Source of the DNA: Candidatus Dechloromonas phosphorivorans
GTDB taxonomy: Bacteria > Pseudomonadota > Gammaproteobacteria > Burkholderiales > Rhodocyclaceae
Reading direction: 5' to 3'
DNA length: 64,000 nucleotides
Assembly: GCA_016714975.1 (NCBI GenBank)
Contig: JADKBR010000001.1
Coordinates: 558,001-622,000, forward strand
Shown here: positions 40,986-48,865 of the stretch, one piece after another
How positions within the stretch are numbered: the stretch's first letter is position 1
Layout: each line of letters begins with the position of its first letter
Notes under the pieces: model-generated
What the model was told of the DNA's origin: nothing
The model's input: the letters and a program-made list of their open reading frames with translations, nothing else
Databases searched by the model: none
Made by a program: the position numbers and the translations under genes

Positions 40986-43606
40986 AGCACCAGCGGATCA
41001 GGGAGAGGAAGAGGGAGTCCGGCATCGCGCTTGTCCTGCTGCTGGTTGTCCTGATTCTTGCCGGAGCCTTCGCCTTCTACAGGAGTGCCAGCATCGGTAC
41101 GGGCCGCGCCGAGCAGGAAGCCAGAATGGTCGCCGCGCTGGGCCGCGCCAAGGAAGCGCTGATTGCCCGCGCCGTGACCGATGCCAATCGCCCCGGCAGT
41201 CTGCCGTGCCCCGATCTGATCACCAACAGCAGTGGTCTCAGCAATATTCCGGGCGATGGCAAGGCGGACATGTTCACCATGACCCAATGCCCGAGTTACG
41301 TCGGCTGGCTACCCTGGGTGACGCTCGACCTCCCCGAACTGACCGACGATACCGGCACGCGCCTGTGGTACGCGCTGGCGCCGGAACTGCGCGATGACGA
41401 CAGCGCGCAACCGATCAATAGCGACCGTACGCTGTCCCTGTCGCTGGACGGCGTGGCTGACATCGCCGCCGTCATCATTGCGCCAAGGGCAGCCATCGGC
41501 AGCCAGACGCGGCCATCCAGCAACATGGCGGACTATCTCGATGGCCAGAATGGCAATGGCGACGACCGCAGCTACGTTTCCGGCCCGCAAGGCCCGGCCT
41601 TCAACGACATGGTCGTCGCCATCACCCGCCAGGAACTGATGGCGGCCGTCGAGAAGCGGGTTGCCGGCGAGGTCAAGACCTGCCTGGAGCAACACGCCGC
41701 GAGCGCAGCAAATACCGAGCACACTTACCCATGGCCGGCGCCACTGTCGAACAACACATTCCGTGGAATCGCCGGCAGCCTTTTCGGGCAAATTCCGGCA
41801 ACCCAGCCGGGGTCAGGCCTCGACAGTCTGCTGCAGAAATCCACGAGTGCGCTGGCTGCTGCGAAAACCGCCCTTGCCGGCGCGTCGACCGCGAATGACC
41901 AAATGGCGGCACTGCTCGTCATCAGCGATGCCACCATCTATGCCAGAGCTCTTTACGACAGGCTGTATGGCGTCGCCAGCACACTCGCGGTCGTCGCGGG
42001 GAGCGCCCAGACAGCATTTGGCAAGCTTGATACCGACATCAACAACGCCGCCGCCAACAATCGCATCAGCGCTACCGAAAGGACAAACCTCCGGACCGAT
42101 GCGATCGCGGTCAAGTCCAACCTGAACGCCCTGCAAGCTGCCCTCGTCGATAGCGGTATCGACCCTTTCCCGGAAGAGGTACTGGCGCAGAACACGCTCC
42201 TGCAACAAAGAATCACCACTGCGACCAACGCCCCAACCGCAGTCAATTTCACCGCCCTGAGGAATCAGGCCACGGTTCTTTCCGATCTCTTTGGGCGAAG
42301 CGCAACGCCGAATCCGGACATAACCACCGCCCTGACCAATGCGCTGAACGCTGCCGCCGCAACAGTCACCGCCGCCGCCAGTGCTGCTACCCCACCCACG
42401 GATGCCGCGCGAGTCAATGCTGCCATCAGCGCAGCGCAATCACTGGTCAATGCCGACAACAGCCTTCGCGCCACCATAGCCGCCAGCCGCGTCAACCTCC
42501 ATGCAAGCGAGATCAGCGTCCGGGCGGACCAGCTTTCGGGCTTGCTGTCTGCCGTCGTTGCCAATCCCGGCACCACGACCGCCACGGCGCTCGCCGTCGG
42601 ATTCAGGGACTTGCAGTCGGCCGCAACCACGCTAACCACCGCTTCGAGCCCGGTCGCCACAGCCCGTGCCACAGTGTTGAATGCTCTGTCCAATGCCCGG
42701 AGTGCCGCCCAGGCGGCCAACGATTTCACTCTCATCCAGTCAACCGCAAGTGCGGCCATCGCCTCAGCCAATGCGCTGGCGACCGCTATCGCGGGAAACG
42801 GTGACAACGTCGCCAGGGAAAGCCTCGCGGTGGCGGCAACCCAGTACCTTGCTGCCCAGGCGACTTTCAACGCCGTGCCCGTGCCGCCGACAACGCAGGC
42901 CGCGATGGTTCCCTTCGCGCGTGCCGTGCAGGACCCGGCGGCAGATATCGCCTATTGGGCAGCGATCACTGCCAGCAATGCGACAAGTATTGCGACGCTT
43001 GCCAGAAAATCCCCGTCGGCGTCATCCGAGAACAGCAACTCGGCGTATTACGCAGCCGATCAAGTCGTTTCCGGGATCTCCGGCTCGGGCGGGGCACAGG
43101 CGTTGCTCCAGGCTTATATCGATGCCCCGACCAGTTCCAGCAAGCAGGCGGCCGCGACCGCCGCGCTGAATACGACGCTGGCGCAAACCGGCACGCTGCT
43201 CAACAACGCCAATGCGCTCGACAGTGGACTCGACAGCGGCAGCGCCGAAGCGATGCCGACGGTCTGGTACGGCAGCGCCTGTGCCTTCCTGCAGCCGGCG
43301 AGCGGCAGCAGTTCATGGTGGACCGCCAACAACTGGGCCAATACCACGTTCTACCAGATCAGCGACCGCGTCCGCGCACCGGCTTCCCCAGGAACGCTGA
43401 CGGTAAACGGCAGTGGCGCTTATCGCGTTGTCGCCGTCAGCGCGGCCCGTGTTATCGGCACGCAAAACCGTGGCACAAGGACCACCGCCAATTTCCTCGA
43501 AGGCATCAATGCCGACACCTCGCGCGACGGGGATGCCAAGAACCCGGTCACCGTGTTTGCGAACGCCCCGGTATCCGGTACATTCAACGACCGACTGGGT
43601 TACTGA
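40982..43606 (+). CDS. giant two-domain pilin-like protein with ~480-residue Ala/Ser/Thr-rich insert
   Basis: An 874-residue protein with a basic N-terminus and one hydrophobic helix (SGIALVLLLVVLILAGAF, residues 13-30) of PilX/class III type, but without the Glu at +5 of the prepilin motif. Residues 48-215 are a pilin-like head sharing SLPCP (73-77) and LPWVTLDLPEL (110-120) with the next gene's prepilin. Residues ~275-757 are an Ala/Thr/Ser/Asn-rich, helix-forming region without recognisable domain. The C-terminus (~758-874) repeats the second half of the head: VIGTQNRG...FLEGIN...GTFNDRLGY against AIGSQTRP...YLDGQN...AFNDMVVAI at 171-214. It is encoded inside the operon, with a 4-nt overlap upstream and 15 bp to the prepilin. 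It is likely a minor pilin, tip or adhesin protein; function inferred. Confidence 0.8.
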   Translation: MKHQRIRERKRESGIALVLLLVVLILAGAFAFYRSASIGTGRAEQEARMVAALGRAKEALIARAVTDANRPGSLPCPDLITNSSGLSNIPGDGKADMFTMTQCPSYVGWLPWVTLDLPELTDDTGTRLWYALAPELRDDDSAQPINSDRTLSLSLDGVADIAAVIIAPRAAIGSQTRPSSNMADYLDGQNGNGDDRSYVSGPQGPAFNDMVVAITRQELMAAVEKRVAGEVKTCLEQHAASAANTEHTYPWPAPLSNNTFRGIAGSLFGQIPATQPGSGLDSLLQKSTSALAAAKTALAGASTANDQMAALLVISDATIYARALYDRLYGVASTLAVVAGSAQTAFGKLDTDINNAAANNRISATERTNLRTDAIAVKSNLNALQAALVDSGIDPFPEEVLAQNTLLQQRITTATNAPTAVNFTALRNQATVLSDLFGRSATPNPDITTALTNALNAAAATVTAAASAATPPTDAARVNAAISAAQSLVNADNSLRATIAASRVNLHASEISVRADQLSGLLSAVVANPGTTTATALAVGFRDLQSAATTLTTASSPVATARATVLNALSNARSAAQAANDFTLIQSTASAAIASANALATAIAGNGDNVARESLAVAATQYLAAQATFNAVPVPPTTQAAMVPFARAVQDPAADIAYWAAITASNATSIATLARKSPSASSENSNSAYYAADQVVSGISGSGGAQALLQAYIDAPTSSSKQAAATAALNTTLAQTGTLLNNANALDSGLDSGSAEAMPTVWYGSACAFLQPASGSSSWWTANNWANTTFYQISDRVRAPASPGTLTVNGSGAYRVVAVSAARVIGTQNRGTRTTANFLEGINADTSRDGDAKNPVTVFANAPVSGTFNDRLGY

Positions 43607-43621
43607 TCCGCATCCGCAACC

Positions 43622-44347
43622 ATGAGATTGCAAACACCCGTGCTTCCGCGCCGCAAAGAGGGCTTCACGCTGGTCGAACTGGCGATTGTCCTGGTCATCG
43701 TCGCCTTGCTGACCAGCGGATTGCTGCTCGGCGTTTCCGCGCAGCGCAATGCTGCGGAGAACGTCGATGCCCAACGCCAACTGGAGAACATTCGCGAAAC
43801 GCTGATCGGCTTCGCCCTGACCCGTGGCCGCCTGCCCTGCCCGGCCATCTCAAACCTAGCCAGCAGCGACGCCAATGCCGGCCTCGAGAACTGCGCCCAA
43901 CCGCATGGCGTGCTGCCCTGGGTCACACTGGGCCTGCCGGAACTCGACCCATGGGGACGCCGCTTCACCTATTTTGCCAGTAGCAAATTCACAGCTGCGC
44001 TCCCTCCGGGTGGAGCACTGGCCAGTTTTACGCTCTCCACTGGCGATCCCGCCGCTTCTCCTCCGGACAATGCTGGAACAGCCAACATCAAGGCCAGCGG
44101 CAGCAGCAGCGGCAATGTGGCATCCGACCTGCCGGCAGTCGTCGTTAGTCACGGCAGTCGCGGAGCTGGCGCGTACCTGCCGAGCGGCGTGCAATTGCCC
44201 GGTGTGGTAGGCGATGAGGCGGAAAATGCCGATGCCGACCTGACTTTCATCTCCCGCACGCAGGACGGCAGTTTTGACGACCTGGTCACCTGGGTTGTCC
44301 CGAGCATCCTCAAGTCGAAGATGGTGGCAGCCGGGCGACTGCCGTGA
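43622..44347 (+). CDS. type IV prepilin of the MSHA-type locus
   Basis: A 241-residue prepilin. The leader MRLQTPVLPRRKEG is followed by FTLVELAIVLVIVALLTSG: cleavage by a prepilin peptidase after Gly14, methylated Phe and Glu+5 all as expected. The head has a probable disulfide (Cys73, Cys91), RLPCP at 70-74 and LPWVTLGLPELD at 98-109, and ends in DGSFDDLVTWV. It is the only canonical prepilin in the locus, so it may be the major subunit, though at 241 residues it is larger than MshA. The peptidase PilD at 54872 could process it. The stop is 4 bp from the stop of the convergent gpsA. Confidence 0.88.
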   Translation: MRLQTPVLPRRKEGFTLVELAIVLVIVALLTSGLLLGVSAQRNAAENVDAQRQLENIRETLIGFALTRGRLPCPAISNLASSDANAGLENCAQPHGVLPWVTLGLPELDPWGRRFTYFASSKFTAALPPGGALASFTLSTGDPAASPPDNAGTANIKASGSSSGNVASDLPAVVVSHGSRGAGAYLPSGVQLPGVVGDEAENADADLTFISRTQDGSFDDLVTWVVPSILKSKMVAAGRLP

Positions 44348-44351
44348 CCGA

Positions 44352-45341
44352 CTAGGCTGCCTCTTCCTTCGGGTCGCGCGCCATCAGCAGTTCGAGCGCC
44401 TCACCGGCGCCGACTCGGCCGTCGAGGACGGCAGCGATGGCTCTGGAGATAGGCATGTCGACGTTCAGTATTGCCGCCAGGCTCTCCACCTCGCGGGCGG
44501 TATGGACACCCTCAGCAACGTGCCCGAGTTCCTCCAGGATCTGCGACAGCGCCTTGTTTTCCGCGAGAGCCAAGCCGACGCGCCGGTTGCGCGAGAGATC
44601 GCCGGTACAAGTCAGGATCAGGTCGCCCATACCGGCCAGACCCATGAAGGTGTCGCGGTGGGCGCCGAGGGCCACGCCAAGGCGGGCAATCTCTGCCAAG
44701 CCACGCGTCATCAGCGCGGCCCGTGAGTTGAGCCCGAGTCCGAGTCCGTCGCAGACGCCGGTGGCGATGGCCATGACGTTCTTTACGGCGCCGCCGACTT
44801 CGACGCCGATCAAATCGTCGTTGGCATAAACACGCAGGCGCCGGGTGTGCAACTGGCGCGCTGTTTCCATGGCAAACTGGTGATCGTTGGCCGCCAGCGT
44901 CACAGCCGTCGGTTGCCCGCTGGCGACTTCCTCAGCGAAACTCGGCCCGGAAAATGCTCCGCAGATGGCCTGCGGGCCGAGCACCTCGGCCACCACCTGA
45001 TGCGGCAGCTTCCCGGTCCCCGCTTCGAAGCCTTTGCAGACCCACAACAGGGGCAGCTGACAAGCGATGTCCTTCAGTCGCTCGACCGTCGGACGCAGGC
45101 CGGCGATCGGGGTCGCTATGACCAGAAGTTCGGCAGCGGCAACCGCAGCGGCGAAATCGGTCTCCACACGCACGGAGTCCGGAAGCCTGTGGCCGGGAAA
45201 GAAGCGGTGGTTTTCGCGGCTTTTCAGCAGGTCGACCGCAACATCCTCCTCGCGCGACCAGAGGGTAACCTCGTGTTTGCCAGCAAAGGCGATGGCCAGC
45301 GCGGTGCCCCAGGCCCCGGCGCCAAGCAATGCGATCCTCAC
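44352..45341 (-). CDS. gpsA: NAD(P)-dependent glycerol-3-phosphate dehydrogenase
   Basis: A 329-residue GpsA reducing dihydroxyacetone phosphate to sn-glycerol-3-phosphate for phospholipid synthesis. The N-terminal Rossmann loop is GAGAWGTALA at about 7-16. Catalytic and substrate residues appear in AVKNVMAIATGVCDGLGLG (about 185-203) and GLAGMGDLILTCTG (about 236-249). The start is GTG 45341, overlapping the SH3 gene's stop (GTGA); a start at 45407 would add residues from another frame's sequence. It is last of the arsR-rhodanese-grxC-secB-SH3-gpsA chain. Confidence 0.96.
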   Translation of the reverse strand: MRIALLGAGAWGTALAIAFAGKHEVTLWSREEDVAVDLLKSRENHRFFPGHRLPDSVRVETDFAAAVAAAELLVIATPIAGLRPTVERLKDIACQLPLLWVCKGFEAGTGKLPHQVVAEVLGPQAICGAFSGPSFAEEVASGQPTAVTLAANDHQFAMETARQLHTRRLRVYANDDLIGVEVGGAVKNVMAIATGVCDGLGLGLNSRAALMTRGLAEIARLGVALGAHRDTFMGLAGMGDLILTCTGDLSRNRRVGLALAENKALSQILEELGHVAEGVHTAREVESLAAILNVDMPISRAIAAVLDGRVGAGEALELLMARDPKEEAA

Positions 45342-45778
45342 AAGCCCCAGACCTGCGTCGAGCGCACGTAACCGGTCACGCCGTCGCGATGACGAACCTT
45401 GACCCAACCAGGAGTTGCAGCCTCAAGAAAGTCCACCAAGACCCACTTGTCGAGTTCGCCAACTACCGGCGCATCCGGCTTGGGGAACTGCCTGATCTCG
45501 GCGAGTTGTGCGATGACCATTAAGGTGCGGCGCTCCCCAAGAGCCTGCGCCTCGATCCAGGCCATTGAACCCTCCGCATCGCGCACCTTGAACCAGCCCT
45601 CGACACGCACCACCACCTCGACCGGCGTTTGCGCCCGGATCAGGTAGAGCTTCTTGCCCTTCTGCGATGGCGAGTCGTAAAGAATCGCCGCAGGCACCTC
45701 GACCGACCGATAGTCAAGGGCCAGCGCCGCACCGACGGCGCCGATCAGGGCAAGGGCTGCGATGGCTTGGCGCCACAT
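45338..45778 (-). CDS. secreted SH3-domain protein
   Basis: A 146-residue protein with a signal peptide (1-20, ALALIGAVGAALALD) and two bacterial SH3-like repeats (about 26-80: AILYDSPSQKGKKLYLIRAQTPVEVVV...GWFKVRD; about 85-145: ...ATPGWVKVRHRDGVTGYVRSTQVWGL). SH3b domains often bind cell-wall peptides. The gene is 9 bp downstream of secB and overlaps gpsA by 4 nt, an arrangement common in related betaproteobacteria. The ligand is unknown. Confidence 0.87.
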   Translation of the reverse strand: MWRQAIAALALIGAVGAALALDYRSVEVPAAILYDSPSQKGKKLYLIRAQTPVEVVVRVEGWFKVRDAEGSMAWIEAQALGERRTLMVIAQLAEIRQFPKPDAPVVGELDKWVLVDFLEAATPGWVKVRHRDGVTGYVRSTQVWGL

Positions 45779-45787
45779 GCTCGCACC

Positions 45788-46252
45788 TTACTGAATCGTG
45801 ACTTCGGTCGGGTGCGGGGCTGCCGCCTGTTCCTGCAAACGCTGCATGTACATGGCCTCGAAATTGACCGGTTGCAGGACGATCGGCGCGAAGCCCGCGC
45901 GGGTCACGGCGTCGGAAACCGCTTCCCGCGCATACGGGAACAGAATGTTCGGGCAAGCAACGGCAATCAGGGGCTCGATCTGCTCATTGGGCACGTTCAA
46001 AATGCGGAAGATGCCGCCTTGGCCGATTTCAACGAGGAACACCGCCTTTTCCTGCATCTTCGCGGTAACCGTCACGGTGAGCACCACTTCGTAGACGCCC
46101 TCGCCAATGGCTCTACCGCTCGTGCCCAGCTGAATCTCGATTTGTGGCGCCTCGCGCTCGAGGAAAATCTCCGGCGCATGCGGCACTTCGACGGAAAGGT
46201 CCTTGACGTAAAGTTTCTCGATGCCGAAGACCGGCTGTTCGTTTTGTTCCAT
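45788..46252 (-). CDS. secB: protein-export chaperone SecB
   Basis: A 154-residue SecB, the cytosolic tetrameric chaperone that holds preproteins unfolded and hands them to SecA. The typical N-terminus FGIEKLYVKDLSVEVPHAP (about 9-27) and the acidic-helical end LQPVNFEAMYMQRL (near 127-140) are present. It lies 27 bp downstream of grxC, the same order as in many proteobacteria. Confidence 0.97.
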   Translation of the reverse strand: MEQNEQPVFGIEKLYVKDLSVEVPHAPEIFLEREAPQIEIQLGTSGRAIGEGVYEVVLTVTVTAKMQEKAVFLVEIGQGGIFRILNVPNEQIEPLIAVACPNILFPYAREAVSDAVTRAGFAPIVLQPVNFEAMYMQRLQEQAAAPHPTEVTIQ

Positions 46253-46279
46253 GATTCTCTTTCAGGTAATAGATCGGTT

Positions 46280-46543
46280 TCAGGAGCCGTCGAGCAGCGG
46301 TCGCAACCTGCCCGCGCTGTCGAGGGCACTGAGTTCATCGAAGCCACCGACATGGGTATCCCCGATGTAAATCTGTGGCACGGTCCGGCGACGGGTTTTG
46401 AGCATCATCTCTTCTCGGCTCCCGGAGTCGACATCGACGCGGACTTCCTCGATGTCGGTCACGCCACGCGCCTTGAGCAGTTGCTTCGCTCTCATGCAGT
46501 AAGGGCAGACCGCAGTGGTGTACATCAAGACACGAGCACTCAT
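46280..46543 (-). CDS. grxC: glutaredoxin 3
   Basis: An 87-residue dithiol glutaredoxin with active site CPYC at about 13-16, TVPQIYIGDTHVGGFDEL (about 54-71) with the cis-Pro, and the GSH-binding GGFDEL. It reduces protein disulfides with glutathione. The ATG overlaps the rhodanese stop by 4 nt. Confidence 0.95.
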   Translation of the reverse strand: MSARVLMYTTAVCPYCMRAKQLLKARGVTDIEEVRVDVDSGSREEMMLKTRRRTVPQIYIGDTHVGGFDELSALDSAGRLRPLLDGS

Positions 46544-46965
46544 CTATTGCGGGTTCCCTTTCTGATCGGATAACCCGCCCCCACCCAGGCATCGATGCCA
46601 CCGGCGAGATTATGAACCTTGGCAAACCCCAGTTTCTCAAGTTCACCGCAGGCCTTTCCGGCGCGCACCCCGGAGGCGCAGCAGACAATCACCGGCTTGT
46701 CCTTGAAGCGTTCAATCTCGCTGATGCGATCGGCGAGCTTGGCCAGCGGAACATTCCTGGCCTCCGGCAAATGGCCGGCGGCGAACTCTTCGGCTTCGCG
46801 CACGTCGATCACCTGGGCATCCTCGCGATTGATCAGCAGGGTGGCCGTCGCCGGATTGACATCTTTCGCCCCGGAACCCACGAGCAGCGGGAAGAGCAGG
46901 GCGAGACCACTGACCACGACGAGGCCGATGAGCAGAATGTTTTGGTTGATGAACTCCATCGGCAC
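46540..46965 (-). CDS. membrane-anchored rhodanese-domain protein
   Basis: A 141-residue protein with one N-terminal membrane helix (about 8-29) and a single rhodanese domain (about 40-130). The sulfur-accepting cysteine is in VIVCCASGVRAGKA near 93-106. It probably carries persulfide sulfur at the inner membrane. It can start at GTG 46965, right after the arsR stop, or at ATG 46959; the shift is only two residues. It is the first target of the adjacent ArsR regulator, and grxC follows with a 4-nt overlap. Together the trio suggests thiol or persulfide handling. Confidence 0.9.
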   Translation of the reverse strand: MPMEFINQNILLIGLVVVSGLALLFPLLVGSGAKDVNPATATLLINREDAQVIDVREAEEFAAGHLPEARNVPLAKLADRISEIERFKDKPVIVCCASGVRAGKACGELEKLGFAKVHNLAGGIDAWVGAGYPIRKGTRNR

Positions 46966-47286
46966 TTAATTTTCCTCCGTGCCGCAAAAGACTTCGCGCA
47001 TCATGCCGACAAGCAGCAGGATACGCTGGTCGCCCATCCGGTAATAGACACGGTTGGCATCCTTGCGCGTCAGTAGAACGGCCTTTTCGCGCAGGATAGC
47101 CAGGTGCTGGGAGATATTGCTCTGCGAGGTGCCGACGGCAGCGACAATTTCCTGCACACAGGCTTCCTGATCGCCAATCACGCAGAGGATCTTGAGGCGC
47201 AACGGGTGCGCAATGGACTTCAGCGCACGGGCCGCCATCTCGATGTGCTCCTGCTTGTCGATCAGGCTAAAGGTAGGTTGTTCCAA
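46966..47286 (-). CDS. ArsR-family regulator, SqrR/BigR-like cysteine pair
   Basis: A 106-residue winged-helix repressor. The recognition helix region is GTSQSNISQHLAILRE at about 52-67, with the wing KDANRVYYRMGD. It has no CVC-type metal site of ArsR. Cysteines at 35 and 101 are 66 residues apart, the same spacing as the redox pair of the persulfide sensors SqrR (41/107) and BigR (42/108). Cys43 is extra. The rhodanese gene immediately follows, as in BigR operons. The start appears to be TTG at 47286, with GGGG 8 bp before it; the first ATG would remove 16 residues. Persulfide sensing is inferred. Confidence 0.88.
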   Translation of the reverse strand: MEQPTFSLIDKQEHIEMAARALKSIAHPLRLKILCVIGDQEACVQEIVAAVGTSQSNISQHLAILREKAVLLTRKDANRVYYRMGDQRILLLVGMMREVFCGTEEN

Positions 47287-47306
47287 GATGAAACCCCTAT
47301 ATCGGT

Positions 47307-47321
47307 TAATGGATCATTATA
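47307..47321 (-). promoter_or_regulatory. arsR -10 element overlapping a palindrome, candidate operator
   Basis: TAATG-GAT-CATTA (47307-47319) is a perfect inverted repeat. On the minus strand a perfect TATAAT (47316-47321) overlaps it and would serve as the arsR -10 box about 30 bp before the TTG start. An ArsR dimer bound here would block its own transcription. No good -35 is seen. Confidence 0.45.
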
Positions 47322-47374
47322 AAATAAGGTTTTGCGTTTCGCAGACCTTAATCGACATCAAGCCGGGCTCGGGC

Positions 47375-48865
47375 ATGAATCAATTCTTTCTGCAGCGCCC
47401 GCAGCCATGTCGCCTCCCCCGAAGAATGCCATTGTTAGAGCACAGGCAGCAAAAGCGTTTCCCCGCCAGCGCGCGAGAAATGGCCTCGGTATTGACCGGG
47501 CCCCTGACAGCGGCGCTCGTCGCCGCCATGTTGTGTTCGCAGCCCGGCCATGCCCAGAGCACCCGGGACAAGGCCAAGGGAAGCGGTGCATCGCCGGAGA
47601 TTGTCGAAAGACAGGCTGACCTAGGCGAATTGCGCAGCCGCATCGAGGGCCTACGCAAGGAGCTCAACGCCAGCGAGGAAAGCAAGGCCGACGCCGGCGA
47701 CCGCCTGCGTGAATCGGAACGCCAGATTTCCCGTCTGCAGCGCGAATTGCATGAACTGGGTGACCAGCGCGGTCAACTGCAGAAAAAGCTGCAAAATCTC
47801 GAACAGCAGTCGAAGGAACTCGCCGCCACACTGACGCAGCAACAGGGCCAACTGGAGAAGCTGCTCTTGAAACAATATCTGCGCGGGACCCCGGATTCGC
47901 TACAGCTGCTGCTCAATGGCGACGACCCGAACCAGATGGCGCGCGACCTGCACTACCTTTCGGCGATTGCACTGACCCGGGCTGAATTGATTGGCGAAGT
48001 CAGCGCCACGCTGGAGAAGAAGAAATCTCTTGCCGTCGACGCCAAGGAGCGTGCCGACGAACTCAAGAACGTCGAGGCGCAACAGCAACAGCGCCACGCC
48101 GAACTCGAAAAGCAGCGCCAGGAGCGCAAGGCGCTCTACGCCCAGGTTTCCGACAAGGTGAATACCCAGCGCAAGGAGATCGGCAGCCTGCAGCAAAATG
48201 AAAGGCGCCTGACCGAACTGATCGACCGCCTCTCGAAGATTCTCGCTGCCCAAGCGGCAAAGGCCGCACGCGAGGCGGAAGCGGCGCGGGCGCGGGCCAC
48301 CGAGGCAGCCCGCATCGCCGAGGCGGCACGACTCAAGGAGAAGGAAAAGCAGCGGTCGCGGCCGAGCGAGGAGGCGCGGGAAGCGCCGCGCCCGGCACCA
48401 ACCAGCGAACCTGTACGCCCCAAAGCGGTCGAATCCGAGAACCGTTACGAACCCGTCGCCAGCGATGGCAGTTTCGCGCGGCAGAAGGGAACCCTCCGCC
48501 TGCCCGTCCGTGGCTCAGTGTCCGGGCGCTTCGGCAGCCCGCGCGAAGGTGGCGGCACCTGGCGCGGGCTGTTCATCAAGGCAGGCGCCGGCAGCGACGT
48601 CAAGGCCGTGGCCGGCGGTCGGGTGGTCTTCGCGGAATGGATGCGTGGATTTGGCAATCTCCTGATCGTCGACCACGGCGATTCTTATCTTTCGATCTAC
48701 GGCAACAACGACTCGCTGTTAAAACAGGTTGGGCACTCGGTCAAGGGTGGGGAAACGGTGGCCACCGTGGGCAATAGCGGAGGCAATCCGGATTCCGGTT
48801 TATACTTCGAGCTCCGCCACCAGGGGCAACCGATCGACCCGATGAAATGGGCAAGTTTGAAATGA
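47375..48865 (+). CDS. EnvC-like M23 peptidase-family protein (murein hydrolase activator)
   Basis: A protein of up to 496 residues. A hydrophobic export segment (ALVAAMLCSQPGHAQ) is followed by long coiled coils with Lys/Glu/Gln-rich heptads (about 80-330), an Ala/Arg/Glu-rich linker, and a C-terminal LytM/M23 domain (about 380-496: GRFGSPREGGGTWRGLFI; VDHGDSYLSIYGN; GLYFELRHQG). Several zinc ligands of active LytM enzymes are replaced (GLFI for GxDI/H), as in EnvC, which activates amidases at division instead of cutting. The start is uncertain: ATG 47375, 47426 or 47480 all precede the export segment; 47480 lacks a basic n-region. It is followed by ctpA with an ATGA overlap. Confidence 0.88.
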   Translation: MNQFFLQRPQPCRLPRRMPLLEHRQQKRFPASAREMASVLTGPLTAALVAAMLCSQPGHAQSTRDKAKGSGASPEIVERQADLGELRSRIEGLRKELNASEESKADAGDRLRESERQISRLQRELHELGDQRGQLQKKLQNLEQQSKELAATLTQQQGQLEKLLLKQYLRGTPDSLQLLLNGDDPNQMARDLHYLSAIALTRAELIGEVSATLEKKKSLAVDAKERADELKNVEAQQQQRHAELEKQRQERKALYAQVSDKVNTQRKEIGSLQQNERRLTELIDRLSKILAAQAAKAAREAEAARARATEAARIAEAARLKEKEKQRSRPSEEAREAPRPAPTSEPVRPKAVESENRYEPVASDGSFARQKGTLRLPVRGSVSGRFGSPREGGGTWRGLFIKAGAGSDVKAVAGGRVVFAEWMRGFGNLLIVDHGDSYLSIYGNNDSLLKQVGHSVKGGETVATVGNSGGNPDSGLYFELRHQGQPIDPMKWASLK

